A stretch of DNA of 64,000 nt from Aestuariibaculum marinum (GTDB lineage Bacteria > Bacteroidota > Bacteroidia > Flavobacteriales > Flavobacteriaceae). This document shows positions 27,558-35,860 of this stretch, one piece after another. Positions within the stretch are counted from its first letter, which is position 1. Every line of letters begins with the position of its first letter. Location: the NCBI RefSeq assembly GCF_014596975.1, contig NZ_JACVXD010000013.1, positions 1 to 64,000 on the forward strand, in the 5' to 3' direction. A program made the translations under genes and the position numbers. Below the pieces are notes generated by a model that was not told the DNA's origin, did not search any database, and saw only the letters and a program-made list of their open reading frames with translations.

Positions 27558-28910
27558 ATGAAATATATAAAACTTTTATCGCTTTTAATTTTAGCCGCCA
27601 TTGGCTTTACGTCTTGCGAACAAGAAGACGATTTAGTGTTCATTGCTCATGTGCCTGAAGAAGGTATTAGCTTTTCAAATATATTCTTAGAAGAATACAC
27701 ATTAACTTCTGCAACATCTAAAAATATTGGAGAACGCTTTACTTGGGAAGATGCCTATTTCGGGGTGCCTACCAATGTAGAATACGAATTACAAAATTCC
27801 ATTTCCGGAGATTTTACAGATGCCACAGTAGTTGGTACAACAGATGCTAACGAATTATCAATTACCATTGGGAATATGTTAACCTATGCCAAAGAAGCAG
27901 GTCTTGATAATGACCCTGGCACAGACAACCCTAATACCGGTGCTTTATACTTTAGATTAATGGCTTCACCTGGCACCAATGGAGGTTTACCTGTTTACAC
28001 CGAAACTCAAACCTTAAATGTAATTTTACCTGAAGCTACTGAAGGTGGTGGCGCTTACGAAGTATCTACATGGGGTGTTGTTGGTTCAGGATATAACAAT
28101 TGGGGAGCGTTTGCCGATGCTAAATTCTACACGACCGCAACCGATGGCGTTATTGTTTCTTATGTAAACCTTGTTGATGGTGAGATTAAATTCCGTGAAA
28201 ACAACACTTGGGAAGGTGACCTTGGTGATGCCAATACCGATGGTATTTTAGATAGCGATGCCGATAATAATATTGCGGTTACTGCTGGTGATTATAAAAT
28301 AACGATCAATACCAATGACAACTCTTACACTATTGAAGAATTCTCGTGGGGTATAGTGGGTTCAGGATACAATAACTGGGGAGAAACACCTGATGCTAAA
28401 TTGTATTACGACTACACAACCGATACTTTTAAAGCGAGCGTTCAACTTTTAGATGGCGAAATTAAATTTAGAATGAACAATACCTGGGGCGGTGATTTGG
28501 GTGATGCTAACCTTGATGGCATCTTAGATGCCGATGCCGATAACAATATTGCTGTAACCGAAGGTCATTATCTGGTTACTTTAGATTTAAAGGATAACTC
28601 ATACTCTATTGTCGAGGCTACCGTTTGGGGAGCTGTTGGTTCAAGATATAATAACTGGGGAGAAACACCTGATGCTGCTTTAAACGAAATTCAACCGGGT
28701 GTTTGGTTCGCTGAAAACATCACTTTAGTTGATGGCGAACTTAAATTCAGACCAGATAACGCTTGGAACGGCGATTATGGTGATGCCAATGGAGATAATA
28801 TTCTTGATCAAGATCCTGATAACAACATTGCAGTTGAGGCAGGAAACTACGTAATCAGTATCGATTTTAACGATGCTGAAGGTCCTAAATACTATTTAGG
28901 AAAACGATAA
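27558..28910 (+). CDS. SusE/SusF-like starch-binding lipoprotein with three tandem modules
   Basis: A 450-residue lipoprotein (signal ending GFTSC, Cys20). Residues about 20-165 form a SusE-type N-terminal domain. Then three homologous modules of about 92 residues follow, from residues 172, 264 and 357. Each begins WG(V/I/A)VGSxYNNWG, has DGE(I/L)KFR with an aromatic NxxW, an Asp-rich loop such as DANTDGILD, and ends with a beta-strand. They match SusE/SusF starch-binding modules; the Trp residues would stack on glucose rings and the Asp loops could hold calcium. It is located on the cell surface. It lies 18 bp after susD, and a terminator follows. Confidence 0.88.
   Translation: MKYIKLLSLLILAAIGFTSCEQEDDLVFIAHVPEEGISFSNIFLEEYTLTSATSKNIGERFTWEDAYFGVPTNVEYELQNSISGDFTDATVVGTTDANELSITIGNMLTYAKEAGLDNDPGTDNPNTGALYFRLMASPGTNGGLPVYTETQTLNVILPEATEGGGAYEVSTWGVVGSGYNNWGAFADAKFYTTATDGVIVSYVNLVDGEIKFRENNTWEGDLGDANTDGILDSDADNNIAVTAGDYKITINTNDNSYTIEEFSWGIVGSGYNNWGETPDAKLYYDYTTDTFKASVQLLDGEIKFRMNNTWGGDLGDANLDGILDADADNNIAVTEGHYLVTLDLKDNSYSIVEATVWGAVGSRYNNWGETPDAALNEIQPGVWFAENITLVDGELKFRPDNAWNGDYGDANGDNILDQDPDNNIAVEAGNYVISIDFNDAEGPKYYLGKR
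28071..28907 (+). repeat. Three tandem starch-binding module repeats
   Basis: Coding repeats of 276, 279 and 282 bp begin at 28071, 28347 and 28626. Modules 1 and 2 are the most alike, and module 3 diverges most. Amino-acid identity is high around WG..GS.YNNWG and DGEIKFR. Confidence 0.85.
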
Positions 28911-28947
28911 AATATGGTGACTAATTCATATTTATAATGTAAGGACT

Positions 28948-28990
28948 AAAAGGGTTGCGTTGCCGTTTGATGATGCAACCCTTTTTTATT
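28948..28990 (+). terminator. Internal terminator between susE-like gene and amylase
   Basis: AAAAGGGTTGC (28948-28958) pairs with GCAACCCTTTT (28975-28985), continuing into a T-run. It lies 37 bp after the susE-like stop and only about 20 bp before the start codon of the secreted amylase, so it probably lowers amylase transcription. Confidence 0.8.
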
Positions 28991-29004
28991 TAAAGTTTAA
29001 CAAA

Positions 29005-31893
29005 ATGAAAAAAATCATAACATTACATCTACTATTAGCCTTTTTCGTTACCCAAGCTCAAAAGCAAACTGTAAATTTCACAATATCGCCTAATCCATTT
29101 AATGAAGATGATTCCATCACTTTAACTTTTGATGGATCTACAATAGATGAATCTGCTTGGAATGTTTCCGATAACGCCTTGTATTTATGGACATGGTCTT
29201 TTGATACCAATATTGAAAACCAGCAGGACTGTCCAACCAACGGAAGCTGGGACAACTCTAATGAAGCGAATCGATTAACCTACAATGCAACTGCCGATGA
29301 ATATACTATTACATTTATACCAACAACATTTTATAACCGAACAAATATTGGGCAAATTGGCTTTCTTATAAAGGCTAAAGATGGTACAGGACAAAAACAA
29401 TCGCAAGACGAAACTGTCGATGTTGGTACATTTCTTGTCTCATTAACTGCACCAAACACAACCACATCTATACTAAATAGCGGCGATAACCTGTCTATAG
29501 AAGCTAGTAATACCGGTGGAAATGCCGACTATGTATTAAAAGCGAACAATGTAATTATCGATACTCAAAATGGTATTTCTTCATACTCATATACAGATAC
29601 AAACATTACCGAAAATAGAAGTTATACTTTGGAAGTCACATTTTCCGGAGAAACAAAAACAAAAACATTTTCAGTTATTTTAGATCCTGAAACCGTAACA
29701 GCATTTATGCCCGAAAGTTACCAGGATGGTATTAATTACGATGAAGCAGATCCAACAAAAGCGACTTTAGTACTTTATGCTCCAGGTAAAGACTTTGTAT
29801 ACGTCGCCGGAAGCTTTAATAACTGGCAGCCTGACGCTACTTACGCTATGAAACGCGATCCTTCTCGGAACAGTAAATTCTGGGTTACCTTAACTGGGTT
29901 AACACCAGGTGAAATTGAAACCTATCAATACTGGGCTGTTGATAAAACACCCTTAACAAATTCACCAACCTTAGTAAAAACAGCAGACCCTTATTCAACA
30001 TTGGTTTTATCCCCTTTTGATGACCCTTATATTCCGGCGAACTCCTATCCTAATTTACCTGAATATCCACAAGGACAAGAGCGTGAAGTCACGGTTTTGC
30101 AAACGGCACAAACCGATTATAATTGGCAGGTAACCAATTTTTCAAAACCTAAAAAGGAGGATTTAGTTATCTATGAAGTTTTGATTCGTGATTTTGATGC
30201 CAACAGATCTTTTCAAGACATTATCGACCGCATCAATTACTTTAAAAATTTAAATATTAATGCTATTGAACTTATGCCTGTTATGGAGTTTGAAGGGAAT
30301 GAAAGTTGGGGCTACAACACTTCCTTTCATATGGCTTTAGATAAATTTTATGGTACCGAAGAAAAGTTTAAAGAACTGATAGATACCTGTCACCAAAATG
30401 GTATTGCCGTTATTTTAGATCTTGCCTTAAACCATGCTTTTGGCAGAAACCCTATGGTTCGCTTATGGATGCAGGATGCCGATGGTGATGGCTGGGGCGA
30501 CCCGAGTTCTGAAAACCCGTATTTTAATCAAACCCCTAAACACTCTTACAATGTTGGTTCTGATTTTAATCACTCAAATGGTTTCACAAAAATATATGCT
30601 AAACGTGTGGTGCAACATTGGATTGAAGAATTTAAAATCGATGGTATTCGCTGGGATTTAACTAAAGGATTTACCCAAAACTGTGAAAATAACGAAGGGT
30701 GCACTAACGATTATAATGCCGACCGCGTAGCTGTTTTAAAAGAATATGCAGACTACAGCTGGAGTTTAGACCCCGATCATTATGTCATTTTCGAACATCT
30801 TGGTACCGATTGGGACGCTAATAATGACGGACTAACATCTCGAGATGAAGAAACCGAATGGGCAAACTACAGAATTGATGAAGGAAAAGGCATCATGCTA
30901 TGGGGAAAAATGACAGATCAATATAATGAATTAACCATGGGTTATAGCGGTGATATTACTGAAATGGGCCATACCTCCAGAGGGTACACCAGCCCGAGAT
31001 TAGTAGGTTACGCGGAAAGTCACGACGAAGAACGTTTAATGTATAAAAACCTTCAATACGGAAATGGCAATGCTGATTATGATGTAACCAATATTGAAAC
31101 CGCTCTGTCAAGAATGTCGGCTTTGGGGGCTGTTTCATTAACTATTCCGGGGCCAAAAATGATTTGGCATTTTGGCGATTTGGGTATGGAAAATTCCATT
31201 TTTACCTGTAACAATGGTTCTGTAAACACTCCCGATGATGGCACAGATGGCGATTGTAAATTAGACACAAAACCTCAACCGCAATGGACAAACAACTGGT
31301 TAGGAGATGCAACTCGAAGCCAAATTTATAACGACTGGGCTCGAATTAATTATTTAAAAATCAGCGAGCCTGTTTTCGAAGGAAACTACACTATAAGTTC
31401 CGGGAATTTAACCCCAAGAATTAGTATCTACACCGGCGATGAAAACACCAGCGGTTCTTCTTTAAAAAATGTTATTGTAATTGCTAATTTCGATATTACC
31501 TCGCAAACCATTAATCCCAATTTTCCATATGCCGGAACCTGGTATGACCTAATGGATGGTTCTATCATAAATGCAGCAACATCCAGTATTCAATTAAACC
31601 CGGGTGAATTTAAAATCTACGGAAACCAAGCCAGTACTCTATCAACCTCGGATAAAGAAAACTATTCTGATCTTAAATTATTTCCTAACCCTACCTCAAC
31701 CTCGTTTAGGGTAAATAAAAATATTCAAAAATTAGAAATCTTCGATATAACAGGTAAACTTATTAAAGCATATCAAGGTAATCTAAGTCAAGGAACTTCT
31801 TTTGACATTTCCTTTTTAGCTAAAAATATTTATCTCGTCAAAATCATTGATGATTCTGGAAATTCCGGAGTTTCAAAATTAGTTAAGCTCTAA
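29005..31893 (+). CDS. Secreted GH13 alpha-amylase with T9SS sorting domain
   Basis: A 962-residue protein. A signal peptide (1-19, ending TQAQ) is followed by two beta-sandwich modules (about 20-235), a CBM48-like module (about 245-320, VYVAGSFNNWQ), a GH13 barrel (about 380-800) and a C-terminal type IX secretion domain (about 890-962, LKLFPNPTSTSF to SKLVKL). Catalytic residues are Asp551 in GIRWDLTKG, Glu597 in VIFEHLGTD and Asp674 in AESHDEERL. It is exported by T9SS to the surface or medium, where it cuts starch. A longer frame from 28960 would begin inside the terminator, so the ATG at 29005 is chosen. It is the last gene of the rightward arm. Confidence 0.93.
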   Translation: MKKIITLHLLLAFFVTQAQKQTVNFTISPNPFNEDDSITLTFDGSTIDESAWNVSDNALYLWTWSFDTNIENQQDCPTNGSWDNSNEANRLTYNATADEYTITFIPTTFYNRTNIGQIGFLIKAKDGTGQKQSQDETVDVGTFLVSLTAPNTTTSILNSGDNLSIEASNTGGNADYVLKANNVIIDTQNGISSYSYTDTNITENRSYTLEVTFSGETKTKTFSVILDPETVTAFMPESYQDGINYDEADPTKATLVLYAPGKDFVYVAGSFNNWQPDATYAMKRDPSRNSKFWVTLTGLTPGEIETYQYWAVDKTPLTNSPTLVKTADPYSTLVLSPFDDPYIPANSYPNLPEYPQGQEREVTVLQTAQTDYNWQVTNFSKPKKEDLVIYEVLIRDFDANRSFQDIIDRINYFKNLNINAIELMPVMEFEGNESWGYNTSFHMALDKFYGTEEKFKELIDTCHQNGIAVILDLALNHAFGRNPMVRLWMQDADGDGWGDPSSENPYFNQTPKHSYNVGSDFNHSNGFTKIYAKRVVQHWIEEFKIDGIRWDLTKGFTQNCENNEGCTNDYNADRVAVLKEYADYSWSLDPDHYVIFEHLGTDWDANNDGLTSRDEETEWANYRIDEGKGIMLWGKMTDQYNELTMGYSGDITEMGHTSRGYTSPRLVGYAESHDEERLMYKNLQYGNGNADYDVTNIETALSRMSALGAVSLTIPGPKMIWHFGDLGMENSIFTCNNGSVNTPDDGTDGDCKLDTKPQPQWTNNWLGDATRSQIYNDWARINYLKISEPVFEGNYTISSGNLTPRISIYTGDENTSGSSLKNVIVIANFDITSQTINPNFPYAGTWYDLMDGSIINAATSSIQLNPGEFKIYGNQASTLSTSDKENYSDLKLFPNPTSTSFRVNKNIQKLEIFDITGKLIKAYQGNLSQGTSFDISFLAKNIYLVKIIDDSGNSGVSKLVKL

Positions 31894-31914
31894 ATTTCAA
31901 AATATTACAGTAGT

Positions 31915-31946
31915 AAAAAAGGATTCTGACTTCAGAATCCTTTTTT
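31915..31946 (+). terminator. Terminator after the secreted amylase
   Basis: GGATTCTGA (31921-31929) pairs with TCAGAATCC (31932-31940), flanked by six A and six T. It closes the rightward arm of the starch locus. Confidence 0.85.
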
Positions 31947-32069
31947 ATTTTTTAATGATTTAACTAAAAAATCACGAAAACACCAAAACAATAAAAAGCC
32001 TGAATTTCAATGAATTTAACAATTTTCATGTTGAAAATTTGAGAAATTAGAATTATCTTAATAATATGA

Positions 32070-32083
32070 ATGACATTTGTCAT
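32070..32083. promoter_or_regulatory. Palindrome upstream of the stress protein gene
   Basis: ATGACATTTGTCAT is a 14-bp perfect inverted repeat (ATGACA N2 TGTCAT) with the geometry of Crp/Fnr-family boxes. A -7-like TAACTTTA lies at 32106-32113. The palindrome centre would then be about 41-43 bp before the transcription start, the position used by class II Crp/Fnr activators. Confidence 0.5.
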
Positions 32084-32137
32084 AATTTTAAAAAATTTCA
32101 TTCTCTAACTTTACTACATATTTAAAACTAATTACTC

Positions 32138-32965
32138 ATGAAAAATATACTATTACCCACAGACTTTTCAGACAATGCTTGGAACGCAGTTGTTTACGCT
32201 CTTAAGCTATATGCCGATGAGCCTAGTACATTTTATATTTTAAATACAGTAACCATTCAAACAGCGTCTTACGGTGTTCTTTCAAGCAAATTAAAAGACA
32301 CCATGAAAGATAACAGTAAAAAGGAATTAGAGGCTTTAAAAAAGCTGGTTGAAACATGCGACCACAATGCGAATCATGAATTTCACTACTTGCAAGGCAC
32401 GGAAGATATTGTTGTTTCTATGCGTAAAATTGTGAAGGAAAAAAACATCGATCTTATTATTATGGGGACTAAAGGAGCCTCTGGTGCTAAAGAGTTTTTC
32501 TTTGGTAGCAACACTGTTCAAGTGGTAAATCATATTCATGATTGTCCTGTATTGGTTATTCCTGAAGATTACGATTTTAAAGTTCCGAAACAAGTAGCGT
32601 TCCCTACAGGTTTTCTTAGAGCTTATAGTGAAACCGAATTAGCGCCTATTAAACAGTTAGCCGATTTATTCAACTCTAAAATTAGAGTAGTACATATAAA
32701 TGTTGAAGAAAAGCTTACAGCCAGTCAGGAAGAGAATTTAGAACACTTAAAAACACTTTTAGCAGATTACGACCATAGCTTCCACTGGATGCCTAACTAT
32801 GCCAATAAAGCTTCAGAGATTAACGATTTTATTGAAGAGCTTAACATAGAAGCCTTAACCATGGTAAACTATAAACACAGTTTTATTGAGGACATTATTA
32901 AAGAACCAGTAATAAAACGCATCGGGTTCCACCCCACCGTTCCGTTTCTGGTTATTCCTAAATAA
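32138..32965 (+). CDS. Universal stress protein, two UspA domains
   Basis: A 275-residue cytoplasmic protein with tandem Usp domains (about 1-145 and 150-275). The first starts ILLPTDFSDNAWNAVVYAL and contains the ATP-binding signature IMGTKGASGAKEFFFGSNT, followed by CPVLVIPE, so nucleotide binding is likely in this half. The second half keeps the fold (it ends PFLVIPK) but lacks the GxxG-x9-G(S/T) loop, and may be structural. Flavobacterial Usp proteins of this type often respond to oxygen limitation or starvation, which fits the Crp/Fnr-like palindrome upstream. A strong terminator follows at 33011. Confidence 0.88.
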   Translation: MKNILLPTDFSDNAWNAVVYALKLYADEPSTFYILNTVTIQTASYGVLSSKLKDTMKDNSKKELEALKKLVETCDHNANHEFHYLQGTEDIVVSMRKIVKEKNIDLIIMGTKGASGAKEFFFGSNTVQVVNHIHDCPVLVIPEDYDFKVPKQVAFPTGFLRAYSETELAPIKQLADLFNSKIRVVHINVEEKLTASQEENLEHLKTLLADYDHSFHWMPNYANKASEINDFIEELNIEALTMVNYKHSFIEDIIKEPVIKRIGFHPTVPFLVIPK

Positions 32966-33010
32966 ATATAATTAATAGCATAATACATATTTTCGAGGTC
33001 ACTCTTGAAC

Positions 33011-33063
33011 AGCATAAAGCAAACCATCAACCCCTATTTATGTTTGCTTTATGCTTTTTTTAT
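33011..33063 (+). terminator. Terminator of the stress protein gene
   Basis: A perfect 14-bp stem, AGCATAAAGCAAAC (33011-33024) with GTTTGCTTTATGCT (33042-33055), has a 17-nt loop and is followed by a T-run. Confidence 0.85.
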
Positions 33064-33109
33064 TTATCCCATAAAATATCTAACTTATTTTTGATTGTAT
33101 TATTATCTT

Positions 33110-33130
33110 TAATTTCTTTATTTGAAATTA
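33110..33130. promoter_or_regulatory. Inverted repeat upstream of an outer-membrane protein gene
   Basis: TAATTTC and GAAATTA (33110-33116/33124-33130) flank a 7-bp spacer, about 70 bp before the start codon at 33199. It is AT-rich and could be an operator or chance. Confidence 0.25.
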
Positions 33131-33198
33131 AACTATTTCGTACATTTATGTTACCTAGTTACTGAACACTATCCTGTTACCTATAATTCAAGTTTATA

Positions 33199-34050
33199 AT
33201 GAAAAAACAATACGTATTAGTCACCATTTTTTTCTTCGGTTTCTTCTTTTTAAACGCACAGGACTCCATTTCTAATATTTCAGTTACTCAGAAAAATAAG
33301 CTGCCCAGTTGGTATACTCATAAATTTGAATTGCATTTTGGAGCCTTCTTTCCTTTAAATAATACTCAGGTTCGAGTGGGAAGCAATTCTACTGGAAAAG
33401 GAACACTTTTAGACCTTGAAGATAATTTGGGATTCTCTAAATATACAACCTCCTTTTTCAGCACTTTTTCCTGGCAGGCTTCTAAGCGTTCTCGCTTTGA
33501 TCTTAATTATTTTTACTTAAGTCGTTCCACACGCTATACCATAGATAAAGACATTGTTTTTGGAGAAAACACTTATCATGCCGATGCCGAATTAGAAGCA
33601 TTTTTCGACACTCAAATCTTACGATTTTCTTATGGTTACGCCATTATAAACAAACCAAAATACCAGATTGGCGCTTTAATAGGAACCCATGTGTTATTTG
33701 GTGATATTGGACTAAGAGCTGAAACCAATATAGGATCGGGAGAAATAAGTGATAATCTGGATTTTACAGCACCTCTACCGGATTTAGGACTTTGGAACAA
33801 ATTTTTAATTAGTAAAAAACTGGCTATTTATAGTAACCTCAATTACCTCTCTCTTAAAATAAATAACATTAAAGGTCGCATACTAAGTTATAATGCCTCT
33901 CTGTCTTATAATGTAATTCCTAACCTTAATTTAAACCTAGGTTATACCGGGCTTAATTTTAGAGTAGATATTGAGAAAGAAAGGCTAAACGGTTTTTTAA
34001 AATGGGGGTACAACGGACCAACCATTACAGCCATGTATGCTTTTAAATAA
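33199..34050 (+). CDS. Outer-membrane beta-barrel hypothetical protein
   Basis: A 283-residue protein with a signal peptide (1-20, ending LNAQ). After a short linker it consists of alternating amphipathic strands rich in Phe, Tyr and Leu (ELHFGAFFPLNN, FDLNYFYLSRS, LNLNLGYTGLNF) and ends in MYAFK, close to the usual aromatic C-terminal residue of a barrel. The length suits a barrel of about 10-12 strands. No enzymatic motif is visible. It stands alone, convergent with the DUF481-type gene 14 bp away. Function is unknown. Confidence 0.65.
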   Translation: MKKQYVLVTIFFFGFFFLNAQDSISNISVTQKNKLPSWYTHKFELHFGAFFPLNNTQVRVGSNSTGKGTLLDLEDNLGFSKYTTSFFSTFSWQASKRSRFDLNYFYLSRSTRYTIDKDIVFGENTYHADAELEAFFDTQILRFSYGYAIINKPKYQIGALIGTHVLFGDIGLRAETNIGSGEISDNLDFTAPLPDLGLWNKFLISKKLAIYSNLNYLSLKINNIKGRILSYNASLSYNVIPNLNLNLGYTGLNFRVDIEKERLNGFLKWGYNGPTITAMYAFK

Positions 34051-34064
34051 CCCTGCTATTTATT

Positions 34065-35105
34065 TTACAGTTCCCAACCAAAAGTTGCTTGCAAAACATA
34101 ATCGTCTTTTGAAGCATCTTGTACTGGCTGATTATCGAAGTTATAGGTTACCCCAAATTTTATAAAGAAATCTAACGGTAAATCATATTTTAAATCCAGT
34201 GTATAATCTACCCTCAAACGATTCTTCTCGGTAATACTCGGATAAGCTATTATATTGGTCAATAAATCGAAATCTTTTACATCAAATAAATTAAGTTCTA
34301 AAGAACCGAACGCCTCCAAACTGTTTCGGTTTGTACCCACATCGTCTGAGAATCGCTCATTATTTAATGCTAGACCTGCAACGGCTCCAAAATATAAATA
34401 ATTGGTATGAATAAAATAGTTACCGAAACCTACACGATTGGTAAAACGATAGTCAATCTTTTGCTCATCGTTAGCCAAAAATTCAGAATTAAAAATAGCT
34501 AACATATCATTCTTTAAAAAGTAGGTAAACTTAATGTTTGCATCGGTTCTATGAATTTCATTACTCCCATCTTGCTTACTTCTAACTGAATTATAATTAC
34601 CTAAAAGTTGCCAGTAATTAGCCGTATAACCCATTGAACTCCTAACATTCAACTGTCTTAAATTATTACTCTTAGTTAAATTAAACCCAACAGAAACAGA
34701 AGCATCTAACCGCGATAAAAAACTGGATTTCACCGATTTTATAAAGACTATATCCTGAATACTTACCTCTCTTCCATTGCCGACATTAGTTAACTTAACC
34801 TTACCTTTTGCTGATGCTGAACTAAGGGACGTATTATAACGTTCTCCATTTTTCAAGGTCACTAAAAACACCTGATTTCCACTAACTTCGGCTACTTCTA
34901 TCCATGTGATTTTAAAATCGGAATCACTATAATCGGTTTCAACTGCCAAAACACCGTTTTGCATGCTCTTTATTTCCCCTACAATACGGTTATTGTTTTT
35001 TAGTACCAGTGTATCATTTTGGGCCATAACACTATATCCTACAAGTACAAAAACTAAAAAAACTAATCCTTTTAAATTAAAACGTTCCAGACTACTGCTT
35101 CTCAT
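34065..35105 (-). CDS. DUF481-type outer-membrane protein
   Basis: A 346-residue protein with a signal peptide (ending SVMAQ at about residue 28). Residues 30-110 contain two short repeats like LKNNNRIVGEIKSMQNGVLAVET and LKNGERYNTSLSSAS, the SH3-like units that often precede DUF481. Residues 125-346 form a salt-induced (DUF481, YdiY-like) beta-barrel ending FGWEL. It is probably in the outer membrane, function unknown. It is the last gene of a three-gene leftward group with two other outer-membrane proteins, 44 bp downstream of the middle gene. Confidence 0.75.
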   Translation of the reverse strand: MRSSSLERFNLKGLVFLVFVLVGYSVMAQNDTLVLKNNNRIVGEIKSMQNGVLAVETDYSDSDFKITWIEVAEVSGNQVFLVTLKNGERYNTSLSSASAKGKVKLTNVGNGREVSIQDIVFIKSVKSSFLSRLDASVSVGFNLTKSNNLRQLNVRSSMGYTANYWQLLGNYNSVRSKQDGSNEIHRTDANIKFTYFLKNDMLAIFNSEFLANDEQKIDYRFTNRVGFGNYFIHTNYLYFGAVAGLALNNERFSDDVGTNRNSLEAFGSLELNLFDVKDFDLLTNIIAYPSITEKNRLRVDYTLDLKYDLPLDFFIKFGVTYNFDNQPVQDASKDDYVLQATFGWEL

Positions 35106-35149
35106 AATCTTGTGTTTATTTTTATTATTTTGTAATTATTTCTCAAAAA

Positions 35150-35860
35150 CTAATCTTCGGTGCCTTTTCCCTTTCTTCCTAATGGGATATTGGCATAAAC
35201 AGCCCATTGCTGATGGTTTTGTCTTCCTGAACCATCTATTACATCACTAAAACCGCCATAATAACGCACCCCTACCGAAGTTGTTTTTAAAGGTGCTATA
35301 TAATACCCTATACCAACTATCCACCCAAAATCCCAAAGGTTTACGATATCCTTAATATTGCGTTTCAACTCTAAACCCCCTTCAGGCGTATCAGCTTCAA
35401 AAACATCATTAGCTTTGATTCTCATCGATACATGAGGCCCTGCTTCTGCATAAACACCTATCGCCGTTAAATACTGAATCGCCATAGGGATACTTAAATA
35501 TTTTATTTCTCTGGACACCTTTCCTTCCGCATACAAAGCATCTAAATGGTCATCTCCTAATGAATATACAGGGATATCACCTGCCCCACGAGTATATTTA
35601 GCAAGCATTTCGGTTTGCGCTCTAAACTTATCACTTATCTTATAATTAAAGTTTAAGCCTAGGTTAAATGCATTTAAACTCCCCGATTCAGGAAGGTTTG
35701 AAATATCGTTCCAGGAATAATTCATGTGAATTCCAAAAATTAACTTTTCAGAGTTTAAATCATCGCCAAAAATCAACCCCAACAAGATTTGCGATTGTGC
35801 ATTATAACTTATCAAAAATATGAAAGCTACTAAAAAGGATGTCGTGTATTTCTTTATCAT
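35150..35860 (-). CDS. Outer-membrane beta-barrel protein, middle gene of a trio
   Basis: A 236-residue protein with a signal peptide (1-24, ending NAQSQ). The rest looks like an eight- to ten-stranded barrel (GIHMNYSWNDIS, FNLGLNFNYKIS, VYAEAGPHVSMRIKA, VGVRYYGGFSDVID), resembling the PorT/outer-membrane-beta-brl group. The C-terminal tail is charged (PLGRKGKGTED). The start codon overlaps the stop of the upstream gene by 4 bp, so the two are co-translated. No specific function can be read. Confidence 0.65.
   Translation of the reverse strand: MIKKYTTSFLVAFIFLISYNAQSQILLGLIFGDDLNSEKLIFGIHMNYSWNDISNLPESGSLNAFNLGLNFNYKISDKFRAQTEMLAKYTRGAGDIPVYSLGDDHLDALYAEGKVSREIKYLSIPMAIQYLTAIGVYAEAGPHVSMRIKANDVFEADTPEGGLELKRNIKDIVNLWDFGWIVGIGYYIAPLKTTSVGVRYYGGFSDVIDGSGRQNHQQWAVYANIPLGRKGKGTED

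Noticed and set aside
28071..28907. Tandem repeat as an assembly duplication
   Set aside because: The three modules differ clearly in sequence and length (276, 279, 282 bp), which excludes a recent copy error. They are real domain repeats.
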